25,021 nucleotides of DNA from a virus, in the IMG/VR virus record IMGVR_UViG_3300020470_000194, positions 1 to 25,021 of that record. One strand, written 5' to 3'. Each line of letters opens with the position of its first letter. Position 1 is the stretch's first letter. This document shows positions 1 to 6,137 of the stretch, piece by piece. A program made the position numbers and the translations under genes. A model generated the notes under the pieces. That model worked only from the letters and a program-made list of their open reading frames with translations. It had not been told where the DNA came from and ran no database searches.

Positions 1-261
1 GCCTGCCTGCGAGTCTCCCAAGTCCTCAAGAAAAACATATGTCGCATAGTCTCCGCCATAACCTGACGGCATATGATAAGGCGTATCCCATGTAAAATAT
101 TGATTGTCTTTTATGTCTACGCAATTTGTAAGCTCTAATTCTTTTAAAATTTCATCTATAATTTCTTGTTCCCCATCTTCTAAACCTGATGAGTCTCCAT
201 ACATGATATAGGTATTCCAATAAATAGGAAAATCATGCTCTACTGTTTGTAAATTTTTCAT
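1..261 (-). CDS. hypothetical protein, 3' end outside window
   Basis: Open reading frame from an ATG at 259-261 that stays open to the window edge (87 codons seen). A good ribosome binding site, AGGAG, lies 8 bases upstream of the start. The visible protein is acidic, with a stretch rich in Glu, Asp and Ile around residues 24-42, and ends at the edge in GDSQAG, encoded by a copy of the TGCGAGTC motif. It follows the gene at 281-529 by 19 bases and is probably cotranscribed with it. I do not recognise the family. Confidence 0.7.
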   Translation of the reverse strand, partial: MKNLQTVEHDFPIYWNTYIMYGDSSGLEDGEQEIIDEILKELELTNCVDIKDNQYFTWDTPYHMPSGYGGDYATYVFLEDLGDSQAG

Positions 262-280
262 TATTTTGATCTCCTATTTT

Positions 281-529
281 TTAAAGATTGTTTAGTCTTT
301 GACTAAAAGGAACTAGGCAGGTATCAGGTTGTTGAACTATCCCTGCATGAATTTTGATATTAAGAATATAAGATTTAATTGTGTCAGAGTAGTCTTGATA
401 AGATCCCTTAAACCAATCAGGTTGCACTTGAGCAGGTGTTTCTGAGCCTTTACCATGTATGCACTCTCTGAGAGTCCACCCATTCTCTTGTAATGTTTGA
501 AAGTAAGGTAGAAAATTGTGTTTGTCCAT
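281..529 (-). CDS. hypothetical protein, 82 aa, first gene of a small operon
   Basis: Start chosen at the ATG at 527-529 (MDKHNFLPYF...), not the longer ORF start at 553, because the recurrent operon leader (TATCTTTTAT immediately before the ATG) ends exactly there and upstream codons would translate the leader. Protein contains the patch NGWTLRECIHGKG and a Trp/Tyr-rich centre. No domain recognised. Followed by the partial gene at 1-261. Confidence 0.65.
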   Translation of the reverse strand: MDKHNFLPYFQTLQENGWTLRECIHGKGSETPAQVQPDWFKGSYQDYSDTIKSYILNIKIHAGIVQQPDTCLVPFSQRLNNL

Positions 530-534
530 AATAA

Positions 535-600
535 AAGATAGTTGCTTGAACACCCTTACTATAAACGATATTGCTACTGTTACAGTATTTTGTAATATAA
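535..600 (-). promoter_or_regulatory. operon leader/promoter, type 1 (copy A)
   Basis: Read on the minus strand: TTACAAAATACTGTAA palindrome-like block (580-595), AT-rich stretch, TATAGTAAGGGTGTTCA, then TATCTTTTAT ending 2 bases before the ATG. The part TATAGTAAGGGTGTTCA is shared almost base for base with the leaders at 1192-1280 and 6048-6136. TATAGT is the likely -10 element. No Shine-Dalgarno sequence precedes the start. Confidence 0.6.
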
Positions 601-606
601 CTTAAC

Positions 607-638
607 AATAAAAAAAGAGCTAATTTTACTTAGCTCTT
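607..638 (-). terminator. factor-independent terminator
   Basis: Perfect 9-bp inverted repeat AAGAGCTAA / TTAGCTCTT (615-623, 630-638) with a 6-base loop, followed on the minus strand by a run of T (609-616). It ends the operon 701-1191 and abuts the next operon's promoter block. Confidence 0.85.
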
Positions 639-700
639 CCTAACCCTTTTTTGTGTGTGTTCGCTTGCCTGCGAGTCTCTCAGCGAGTGCCTGCAAGTCT

Positions 701-922
701 CTAAACCCCCTGTATTAAGTGAGTCTGATTTGTTTTTTCAAGATAAGTTATATCAGCAATAATAAAATTACCCCCAAGCTGTTTTTCAGCTTTTTTAATA
801 ATTTTATGACATCTATTTGAAAAGTCTTTGTAAGTCTCGTTTAGACCTTGAGTAACTTTTTCATAAAGATGTGGCTTAGTAACAAATCTGTCAATTTCTT
901 GAATGATGTAATAATCAGTCAT
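701..922 (-). CDS. hypothetical protein, 73 aa
   Basis: ATG at 920-922 overlaps the stop of the upstream gene as ATGA. AGGAGG lies about 10 bases before the start, so this is a coupled downstream cistron. Protein is rich in Lys, Tyr and Thr (MTDYYIIQEIDRFVTKPHL...), mixed helix-like pattern, no recognised domain. Its operon is closed by the terminator at 607-638; the gap after its stop carries TGCGAGTC at 670-677 and TGCAAGTC at 692-699. Confidence 0.7.
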   Translation of the reverse strand: MTDYYIIQEIDRFVTKPHLYEKVTQGLNETYKDFSNRCHKIIKKAEKQLGGNFIIADITYLEKTNQTHLIQGV

Positions 923-1191
923 TTTTGTAAAACCTCCTTAAAAAGAAAATCGTTTTCTAAAATGTTCCGCACTCTTTCCCTATCTATTGAGTCTCCATCT
1001 CCCCAAGTAAATGTGTCTGAATCTCGAAAATTAATAGTATTTTCGTAAACATTCACAGCCATTTTTATGATTTGTTTTGAAAGTTTTTGATTAGTAACTA
1101 TATGATGTAACGGATAAATTGCATCATACGAACCATAAAAACTATAGACATAATCTATAAATTCTTTTTTTTGTGTAGCTGAAATAATCAT
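919..1191 (-). CDS. hypothetical protein, 90 aa, first gene of operon
   Basis: Start ATG at 1189-1191 preceded by TATCTTTATCAA and the type 1 leader; no Shine-Dalgarno. Protein starts MIISATQKKEFIDYVYSFYG and has an acidic loop with DSDTFTWGDGDSIDRERV near the middle. Not recognised. Overlaps the next cistron by 4 bases (ATGA). Confidence 0.7.
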   Translation of the reverse strand: MIISATQKKEFIDYVYSFYGSYDAIYPLHHIVTNQKLSKQIIKMAVNVYENTINFRDSDTFTWGDGDSIDRERVRNILENDFLFKEVLQK

Positions 1192-1280
1192 TTGATAAAG
1201 ATAGTTTGTTGAACACCCTTACTATAGCTTAAATTTTTGCTTATTAGTATTATTACAGTATTTCTTTACATTTTGTAACA
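1192..1280 (-). promoter_or_regulatory. operon leader/promoter, type 1 (copy B)
   Basis: Minus strand order: TTACA TTT TGTAA palindrome (1266-1278), AATACTGTAATAATACTAATA, a 15-base AT-rich spacer, TATAGTAAGGGTGTTCA, and TATCTTTATCAA before the ATG. Very similar to the copy at 6048-6136, including AATACTGTAATAATACTAAT. TATAGT is the likely -10. Confidence 0.65.
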
Positions 1281-1311
1281 ATAAAAAAAGAGGGGTTTAT
1301 CACTCCCCTCT
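1281..1311 (-). terminator. factor-independent terminator
   Basis: Inverted repeat AGAGGGG / CCCCTCT (1289-1295, 1305-1311), followed on the minus strand by seven T (1283-1289). It ends the operon 1373-2316 and directly abuts the promoter block of the next operon. Confidence 0.85.
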
Positions 1312-1372
1312 AGGTACTATCTTTATATGCCACCCTAATTGTGTGTGCCTGCGAGTCCCTATGCGAGTCTCA

Positions 1373-1825
1373 CTAGCCATAAACTAGGGTGTTGTAGGTT
1401 GTTATCTGCAATATAGAATCTGCTATTGAGCTATCAATAAGTCCTAAGTTATCGTCTTTAAAAGCTTCAAAAATAGTTGCACAATCTTCAGTATTAAGAT
1501 TAGTCTTACCTGAGACTATGTTTTCAATAGCTTTAATAACATCTCTAACTTTGAATTCATGTGTATCTTCTTCAATATCTTCTACTTTAATTTTGGTGTC
1601 TAGTGTCAAGTCTTTAACCCATACACAATTACCCTCGTATTCGTGATTATCTTCTAATATGTAACACCCTGCTGAGTCTTGTTTTATCTCTCCTACAACT
1701 ATATCGTGACACCAATAAGAAGTATCTTGACCCATAGTGCAGAATAAATCTCTAAGATTTTCTAAAGTAATTTCAAAAAAGAAATTAGCGTGTAATTGGA
1801 ATTTTTGTTCGGTTGTTTTAGTCAT
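1373..1825 (-). CDS. hypothetical acidic protein, 150 aa
   Basis: Start ATG at 1823-1825 overlaps the upstream stop in TAATG, with AAAGGAGC a few bases upstream. The protein is acidic, with Cys-containing motifs FCTMGQDTSYWCHDIVV (about 28-44) and a VKVEDIEEDTHEF-like acidic segment in the middle, then a helical C-terminal half. The N-terminal beta-rich look could be a binding domain, but I recognise no family. Second cistron after 1825-2316. Confidence 0.7.
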   Translation of the reverse strand: MTKTTEQKFQLHANFFFEITLENLRDLFCTMGQDTSYWCHDIVVGEIKQDSAGCYILEDNHEYEGNCVWVKDLTLDTKIKVEDIEEDTHEFKVRDVIKAIENIVSGKTNLNTEDCATIFEAFKDDNLGLIDSSIADSILQITTYNTLVYG

Positions 1826-2316
1826 TATTCATGCTCCTTTTTGTTTTCGTCAATGTAATCTAATAACTGATAAGCCATCTGACTAATAACTTCATACTGT
1901 GATTGAGCAATTCTTTCAAATGTACTTTCTTTGCCAGTAGTAAATTCTGACTCGACATAACCTCGTCTAAGGTCTTCTTGTACCCACTTAAGTAAATCAG
2001 CATTGTAAACGTCAACAGAACCATCAATAATCTCATGTATATGATCTTCTATATCTTGTCTGTTCTCATACTCAAGAAAGTCAGATAACAAAGTGTGAAT
2101 AGTGTCATATCGCCAATCGTTTGGTGACTCATCATCATGCAATGGATAAATCAAATCTTGACGTATATGTTCTTTATCTGGGTGGTCATCTTTGATGCTG
2201 TAATAAACTTTATTCATACCACGATCTACACAATCCTGTGATCTGGTGTTAGATGTAAAAGCATCAAACAAATACTGTGTGTATTCTTGAAATTTTGTTT
2301 GAGTTGAATTAGCCAT
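1825..2316 (-). CDS. hypothetical acidic protein, 163 aa
   Basis: First gene of its operon. ATG at 2314-2316 follows TATCTTTAAGCTT with no Shine-Dalgarno. The protein (MANSTQTKFQEYTQYLFDAF...) is Asp/Glu-rich, with DDHPDKEHIRQD and EDHIHEIIDGSVDVYNADL segments, and predicted mostly helical from its residue pattern. No conserved domain recognised. Confidence 0.7.
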   Translation of the reverse strand: MANSTQTKFQEYTQYLFDAFTSNTRSQDCVDRGMNKVYYSIKDDHPDKEHIRQDLIYPLHDDESPNDWRYDTIHTLLSDFLEYENRQDIEDHIHEIIDGSVDVYNADLLKWVQEDLRRGYVESEFTTGKESTFERIAQSQYEVISQMAYQLLDYIDENKKEHE

Positions 2317-2450
2317 AAGCTTAAAGATAGAAGATAAAGTTAGTCAGGTCTTACTTTCGTCCATGTGGTTAAAACCCATGTGGCTAAATGCCTGATATTT
2401 ATACAATAGCAAATTATAATACTATTGTGGTAGTTTGTTACATTTGTTAA
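2317..2450 (-). promoter_or_regulatory. structured leader and promoter of operon 1373-2316
   Basis: Minus strand: TTAACAAATGTAAC block at 2437-2450 touching the stop of the preceding gene, then CAATAGTATTATAAT, giving a good -10 TATAAT, then about 90 bases of leader. The leader holds a direct repeat (plus strand CCATGTGGTTAAAA and CCATGTGGCTAAAT), TCAGG..CCTGA ends that could pair, and a double TATCTT(C/T) tract before the ATG. It is longer than the other leaders in the window. Confidence 0.5.
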
Positions 2451-2689
2451 TAATCAATTTGGAATCCAGCAGTTCTTGTGAACTCATCAAGAAACTTTTG
2501 GATAACATAAGGGTTTAAAGTCTTGTTATGAAAGACTTTACAAAACTGGGCTGCATGAAGAATTGTTTCTTCATCCCACTCGTTACCAGTAGTGTATTTA
2601 TCGTTGAATTTCATTTGATCTCTAACTGCTTGAGAGTAATTTAACTCAACTGTTACATCTTCAAATTTTTTTGTTTTTCTTGTAGCCAT
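2447..2689 (-). CDS. hypothetical protein, 80 aa
   Basis: ATG at 2687-2689. Begins MATRKTKKFEDVTVELNYSQ and is otherwise a mixed-charge helical-looking protein with one Cys (FCKVFHNKTLNPYVIQKF). Its own promoter appears to be the TATAAT at 2716-2721, about 27 bases before the ATG, immediately after the CCTAGAAG hairpin. Unrecognised. Confidence 0.65.
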   Translation of the reverse strand: MATRKTKKFEDVTVELNYSQAVRDQMKFNDKYTTGNEWDEETILHAAQFCKVFHNKTLNPYVIQKFLDEFTRTAGFQIDY

Positions 2690-2715
2690 AATAATTGATA
2701 AAAATAAGGGTTAGC

Positions 2716-2750
2716 ATTATACCTAGAAGTTTTTTCAAGCCCCTTCTAGG
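2716..2750 (-). promoter_or_regulatory. hairpin-plus-promoter, type 2 (copy 1)
   Basis: An 8-bp inverted repeat CCTAGAAG / CTTCTAGG (2722-2729, 2743-2750) is followed directly, on the minus strand, by TATAAT (2716-2721), GCTAACCCTTA and the gene start at 2689. The hairpin overlaps the stop of gene 2735-2932. A second copy with the same flanks lies at 4134-4168. It may act as an operator or as an attenuator of upstream transcripts. Confidence 0.5.
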
Positions 2751-2932
2751 CGATTCTGAGAGGGCAAATTTATACCTAAAGCGTCATATTCTGCTTTAAG
2801 TTGCTCATCTGTAATTTCGTGATTGAACCAAGCGTTTTCAATAATGGCTCTTCTTTCGGCCTTTATCTCTTTTAATGTTTTAGGTTGTTCCATAGGTTTG
2901 AATAAAACATAAGGTGAACTAATCATAGTCAT
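2735..2932 (-). CDS. hypothetical protein, 65 aa
   Basis: ATG at 2930-2932 with GAGG about 10 bases upstream, inside the 3' end of the preceding gene (14-base overlap). Charged helical protein (TLKEIKAERRAIIENAWFNH, then DEQLKAEYDALGI), resembling the short helical N-terminal pieces of DUF2786-type or DUF3310-type phage proteins, but not assignable. Last gene of the operon beginning at 3847. Confidence 0.6.
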   Translation of the reverse strand: MTMISSPYVLFKPMEQPKTLKEIKAERRAIIENAWFNHEITDEQLKAEYDALGINLPSQNRLEGA

Positions 2933-3056
2933 TTAATTTACCTCGCAATTTAAAATAAGTTTTAAATTCTTCTTCGGTGCAATTTTCTAAATAACTACAA
3001 TCGGAATCAAGAATCCTAGAAAGTAAGGATTCTTCTTTAGAGGTTAGATGAGTCAT
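2919..3056 (-). CDS. hypothetical acidic protein, 45 aa
   Basis: Short cistron with ATG at 3054-3056 overlapping the upstream stop as TAATG. It begins MTHLTSKEESLLSRILDSD and ends KLNDYD. The tight coupling on both sides (TAATG in front, overlap with the next start behind) supports it being translated. Function unknown. Confidence 0.55.
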   Translation of the reverse strand: MTHLTSKEESLLSRILDSDCSYLENCTEEEFKTYFKLRGKLNDYD

Positions 3057-3847
3057 TATGACCCACCTAACGCTTTGTAACCACCGCCAGCAACTTGTCT
3101 AGATAAGCCTACGCTACCGCCTGCTGATCGCCCTGCTGAACTACCAGAACCGCCTTGAGTAAAACCAGAACTAGAAACTAATCTAGGATATTTTTGTTTT
3201 TTGTATGCTCTGATAATTTCTTTTTCTGTATTGTTTTTCTTTTGGACTGCTAGTGCAGATTGGTTAACAGTTTTACTGTCAAGTTGTAACTGTCTACCAT
3301 TTTCTTCCTCATTTTTTTTCATTTCATAGAAACGACTAGCAACTTTGTTAGCCCATGCTTTTCTAAAGCTGTTTCTGTGGGCTGAACCCATCATTGCAAC
3401 TTGAAATGGGTCTTCTTTACAATGCTTTGTCCAATCATCATCTAAAGCCTGTAAAAGATAGTCTGTATAGATTTCTATTTCTATTTGACTTTTCTTTGAT
3501 GAAAAGACCTCAAAATGTCTAGTTATTGTACGCTTATAGCTATATCCGTTATAATCAGCGTCATCAAAGGAATAAACAACTGAGCCATTATAAAACCTAG
3601 CAACTGCTCCTAATATTGTTGCTGTAGCTGGGTCGATACGCTTATAAGGTTGACCATATCTAAATGAGATAGCTTCTATCTCCTCGTCAACAGTAGACAT
3701 ATCTAGCTGTTGCTCTAATTGTTCTCTGGTGATACCTCTAGCTTGAAGCTGTTGCTCTAGCTTTTCTTCTGCTGCTCTTCTCTCGTTAGGATTAGAAGAA
3801 GTTGTTAGTCCTAAAATTTTAGATAGAACTGATAATGATCTTGCCAT
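3056..3847 (-). CDS. DUF2786-type protein, 263 aa
   Basis: Start placed at the ATG at 3845-3847 (MARSLSVLSKILGL), which follows TATCTTTATCAC; the longer ORF would translate the leader. Residues 4-45 resemble the DUF2786 N-terminal domain (ILGL..SSNPNERRAAEEKLEQ..ARGITREQLE). A central domain with the FDDADYNGYSYKRT segment and aromatic residues follows. The C-terminal tail is Gly/Ser-rich and ends GGGYKALGGS, matching the usual 'G..ALGG' tail of that family. Function of the family is not established; it is common in phages and plasmids. First gene of operon 2735-3847. Confidence 0.7.
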   Translation of the reverse strand: MARSLSVLSKILGLTTSSNPNERRAAEEKLEQQLQARGITREQLEQQLDMSTVDEEIEAISFRYGQPYKRIDPATATILGAVARFYNGSVVYSFDDADYNGYSYKRTITRHFEVFSSKKSQIEIEIYTDYLLQALDDDWTKHCKEDPFQVAMMGSAHRNSFRKAWANKVASRFYEMKKNEEENGRQLQLDSKTVNQSALAVQKKNNTEKEIIRAYKKQKYPRLVSSSGFTQGGSGSSAGRSAGGSVGLSRQVAGGGYKALGGS

Positions 3848-3930
3848 GTGATAAAGATAGGTAAATTTGTTTACATATTTAATATAGCGCATTATGGTAC
3901 TAATGCGCTACTCTGTTACATTTTGTAATA
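3848..3930 (-). promoter_or_regulatory. operon leader/promoter, type 1 (copy D) with extra 10-bp inverted repeat
   Basis: Minus strand: TTATTACAAAATGTAACAG, then a perfect inverted repeat TAGCGCATTA / TAATGCGCTA (3885-3894, 3901-3910; spacer TGGTAC) that overlaps the likely -10 TATATT, then TATCTTTATCAC and the ATG. The inverted repeat is unique to this copy and is positioned like a repressor operator. Confidence 0.6.
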
Positions 3931-3931
3931 A

Positions 3932-4108
3932 TTAAGGCAACTCGCCATTGTCTATAGCTTTTTTACAATCATCAATAGTCTGATAATCTACAGGCCATAT
4001 TTCATAATATGGGTCATCTTTAAAAACTTTAGCAATATTGTAATAAGGTTTTTGTTGTTCATCATAAAGCTCGTTAATGTCAAAACCTTTATAATTTTCC
4101 TGATACAT
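3932..4108 (-). CDS. hypothetical acidic protein, 58 aa
   Basis: ATG at 4106-4108 with an excellent Shine-Dalgarno AGGAG 4 bases upstream, preceded by TATCTTT. Begins MYQENYKGFDINELYDEQQ and ends AIDNGELP. It has an aromatic-acidic centre (DDPYYEIWPVDYQT). Unrecognised. Promoter is probably the type 2 element at 4134-4168. Confidence 0.65.
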   Translation of the reverse strand: MYQENYKGFDINELYDEQQKPYYNIAKVFKDDPYYEIWPVDYQTIDDCKKAIDNGELP

Positions 4109-4133
4109 AATTCTCCTAAAGATAAGGGTTATA

Positions 4134-4168
4134 GATATACCTAGAACAACTTAGAGGGCTGTTCTAGG
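4134..4168 (-). promoter_or_regulatory. hairpin-plus-promoter, type 2 (copy 2)
   Basis: Inverted repeat CCTAGAACA / TGTTCTAGG (4140-4148, 4160-4168), followed on the minus strand by TATATC (4134-4139) and AACCCTTATCTTT before the start at 4108. Flanks match copy 1 at 2716-2750: CAATCGCCTAGAA before the hairpin versus GAATCGCCTAGAA, and ACCCTTA after the -10. Confidence 0.5.
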
Positions 4169-4182
4169 CGATTGTGAAAGGA

Positions 4183-4419
4183 CTAAGATTCTAATATTGA
4201 GTCAGAATAGACAAATACATTGCAAACCTCTAATTCTTCTTGTTGAGTTTCAAGATCAACAATAGTAACGTATTTTCCGTTAGTTCGCATCTTAGGTTGA
4301 ACCATAAAATACTTGTCTCCAGATTTAGAAGTAACCTCTTTGTAATTAACTTTGAGAAACTTTAAAGTTTCTTCTGCGTCAAGATCAACGATTAAATCTG
4401 ATGTAAAAGATAAAGTCAT
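4183..4419 (-). CDS. hypothetical protein, 78 aa
   Basis: ATG at 4417-4419 directly follows TATCTTTT with no Shine-Dalgarno. Beta-rich pattern (MTLSFTSDLIVDLDAEETLKF.., then GDKYFMVQPKMRTNGKYVTIVDLE), reminiscent of a small ligand- or nucleic-acid-binding fold, but no family recognised. Confidence 0.65.
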   Translation of the reverse strand: MTLSFTSDLIVDLDAEETLKFLKVNYKEVTSKSGDKYFMVQPKMRTNGKYVTIVDLETQQEELEVCNVFVYSDSILES

Positions 4420-4587
4420 AAAAGATAGTAAAATAAACTACACACTTAATATAACAGCTATTAGTATTAATATGATACTCTGTAACAATTCTTAACAATT
4501 AGTAGTGGGCTTATATAATTAGAGGTTCAATTTAAAAAGCATATTCCTCTGGGGTCGCTTACCCTTGCCTAGTTAATGCCACTATGC
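4420..4587 (-). promoter_or_regulatory. operon leader/promoter, type 1 (copy E) and downstream spacer
   Basis: Minus strand: direct repeat AATTGTTAAG/AATTGTTACA (4481-4500), GAGTATCATATTAATACTAATAG, a possible -10 TATATT, then TATCTTTTATG at the start of 4183-4419. The remaining bases, 4505-4587, are the 3' spacer of the operon 4588-6047. They contain a short GGGT..ACCC hairpin (about 4553-4565) without a T run; I see no gene there. Confidence 0.5.
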
Positions 4588-4809
4588 CTATGCCTGCGAG
4601 TCTTCCGAGTCTTCCAAGTCTTCCTCTTCCTCTTCCTCCTCTTGTGGTTCATACATTTCAAAGAAATCCCTAATTTTCATATCAGGATAATTCATAAGTT
4701 CATCTATAAGTTCTCCAAAACAATTACTTGAACTGTATCGGTAAGAGTAGATTGTCATAAGCTCGTCTACACATTCACTCATAAATTCATCTCTTTCTTT
4801 TTGATTCAT
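4588..4809 (-). CDS. very acidic small protein, 73 aa
   Basis: ATG at 4807-4809, 4 bases after the upstream stop. Helical N-terminal part with aromatic and acidic residues (MNQKERDEFMSECVDELM..), then from about residue 53 a nearly uninterrupted Glu/Asp tail ending EDLEDSEDSQA. Phages often encode such proteins as DNA mimics or enzyme inhibitors, but this is only an analogy. The TGCGAGTC motif at 4595-4602 lies in its last codons. Confidence 0.65.
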   Translation of the reverse strand: MNQKERDEFMSECVDELMTIYSYRYSSSNCFGELIDELMNYPDMKIRDFFEMYEPQEEEEEEEDLEDSEDSQA

Positions 4810-4813
4810 AAAT

Positions 4814-5110
4814 CTAACTCTCCCAATTTCTAGGAAAAATCTCCTTTTGTAATCTGTCTCCTTCAGTAGAAAGTCTGTTGTACAAAAATGAGCCTCTTAC
4901 TTTGGTTTCATGTATATGTTTAGTGCCTACTAATTTGGCCTCGTCTGTTAATCTACCTTGAGCTTTATCAAGTGCTAACTTATGAGCTTCTTCATAATCA
5001 TTTTCTGAAACATCATAAATTTCATAAACTGTAGTTGTTTTTGCAACTCTAACTCTATGTATTCCTTGATAGCCATAATTACCATGCTTGTCTCTGACAT
5101 TGTGATTCAT
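4814..5110 (-). CDS. hypothetical protein, 98 aa
   Basis: ATG at 5108-5110 overlaps the upstream stop (TAATG), with AGGAGG within 10 bases. Beta-alpha pattern: HRVRVAKTTTVYEIYDVSEND, then a helix EEAHKLALDKAQGRL, then KHIHETKVRGSFLYNRLST. Looks like a small compact phage protein; no family recognised. Confidence 0.65.
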   Translation of the reverse strand: MNHNVRDKHGNYGYQGIHRVRVAKTTTVYEIYDVSENDYEEAHKLALDKAQGRLTDEAKLVGTKHIHETKVRGSFLYNRLSTEGDRLQKEIFPRNWES

Positions 5111-5724
5111 TAGTTTTCCTCCTTCTTATCAAGAAAAGCTGTATCAATTCCCATGTCCGTCAACTTTATAAGGATATTGTCTCTGGTATGTTCATCTTCG
5201 ACATATGACATAAGAATTTCAATAGCTGTTTCATATTTACTATTTTTTCTTTTATTAGGAAATTGTTTGATAATGTCCATATATTCATCATCATTGTGTG
5301 TACCACCCGCAATAAATTCCACTTCGTCTTGCATATAAGATACAAAACCTAAGTATTCATCAATATGCTCAAAGTCAGCACCTAACCACTCGAACTCGTT
5401 GTCCCCAACATAATACATGAGAGAATCGTAATCCATATCCATAAGTTCCTGTAATAACTTTGGATTGTTGACTTTAAAATACTCATTTGTAGGAGATTCG
5501 GTGTAAGTATAAAATTCTATGCAGTTGTAGAATCTATTTTTTTCCTGACCTTCTTTTAATTTTCTACCATTATATGTATAAGGTAATTCACAGGTAGCAA
5601 GTACATAGCGTAGTGTCTGGTCTGACATCTCATAAAAATCTTGATTGTTATAACCTTGTTCTGGTAAATCAAGATATACAAATTTTTTAACAATTTGCTC
5701 TTGTGTAAATGTTGTTGTTGTCAT
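5110..5724 (-). CDS. hypothetical acidic protein, 204 aa
   Basis: Start at the ATG at 5722-5724 (MTTTTFTQEQIVKKFVYLD), which overlaps the upstream stop as TAATG and has GGAGGAG just upstream; the earlier ORF start lies inside the preceding gene. Rich in Asp, Glu and Tyr, with MDMDYDSLMYYVGDNEFEW and FEHIDEYLGF segments. C-terminal helical region ends LDKKEEN. Unrecognised. Confidence 0.7.
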   Translation of the reverse strand: MTTTTFTQEQIVKKFVYLDLPEQGYNNQDFYEMSDQTLRYVLATCELPYTYNGRKLKEGQEKNRFYNCIEFYTYTESPTNEYFKVNNPKLLQELMDMDYDSLMYYVGDNEFEWLGADFEHIDEYLGFVSYMQDEVEFIAGGTHNDDEYMDIIKQFPNKRKNSKYETAIEILMSYVEDEHTRDNILIKLTDMGIDTAFLDKKEEN

Positions 5725-6047
5725 TACTCCTCCTCCGTTGTTTCTGTAGTCCACTCGACATGAACTGATGGTGGGTCGATCTCATTGTCATCAGGGTCAT
5801 ACTCTTCTTCTGTAAAGCAAAGTTCTTTGTAAATGTCTTTCCAGTTTTGTATTAGATAACAAGGCAAGTAACCTGTGTTGTAAAAAATGTCATCTATGTT
5901 GTAGTTGACTTGATAGTTGTCTTGTTTTTGAAGAGCGTCAATAACATTTGATGAATCATCAAAGAAATCAAAATCATCATCACTTGAGAATCTCCAATCA
6001 AGGAAATCACTCCTGTTGATTTTTGCAATAGGTTTTTTTTCTGTCAT
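5724..6047 (-). CDS. very acidic protein, 107 aa, first gene of operon
   Basis: Start at the ATG at 6045-6047 (MTEKKPIAKINRSDFLDW), directly after TATCTTTTATCAA; the longer ORF would run through the promoter. Contains SSDDDFDFFDDSSN near residues 20-33 and an acidic C-terminus (EEEYDPDDNEIDPP, ending TEEE). Net charge is strongly negative. Possible DNA-mimic character, but no homology recognised. Confidence 0.65.
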   Translation of the reverse strand: MTEKKPIAKINRSDFLDWRFSSDDDFDFFDDSSNVIDALQKQDNYQVNYNIDDIFYNTGYLPCYLIQNWKDIYKELCFTEEEYDPDDNEIDPPSVHVEWTTETTEEE

Positions 6048-6136
6048 TTGATAAAAGATAGTTGCGTGAACATTCTTACTATAGCTTATATTTTTAACTA
6101 TTAGTATTATTACAGTATTTTGTAACAAATTGTTAC
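6048..6136 (-). promoter_or_regulatory. operon leader/promoter, type 1 (copy C)
   Basis: Minus strand: a perfect 7+7 palindrome GTAACAA/TTGTTAC with one central base (6122-6136), then AAAATACTGTAATAATACTA, TATAGTAAGAATGTTCA, and TATCTTTTATCAA before the ATG at 6047. It begins 2 bases from the stop of the Mom-like gene, so it is the intervening switch between two operons. Confidence 0.65.
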
Positions 6137-6137
6137 A

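Noticed and set aside
4524-4533. GGTTCAATTT resembling a tRNA T-arm
   Set aside because: No D-arm, anticodon stem or acceptor stem could be paired around it on either strand.
6122-6136. GTAACAAATTGTTAC as an NtcA site (GTA-N8-TAC) of cyanobacteria
   Set aside because: The spacing is GTA-N9-TAC and the other leaders do not keep it; the shared element is the wider TTACA/TGTAA palindrome.
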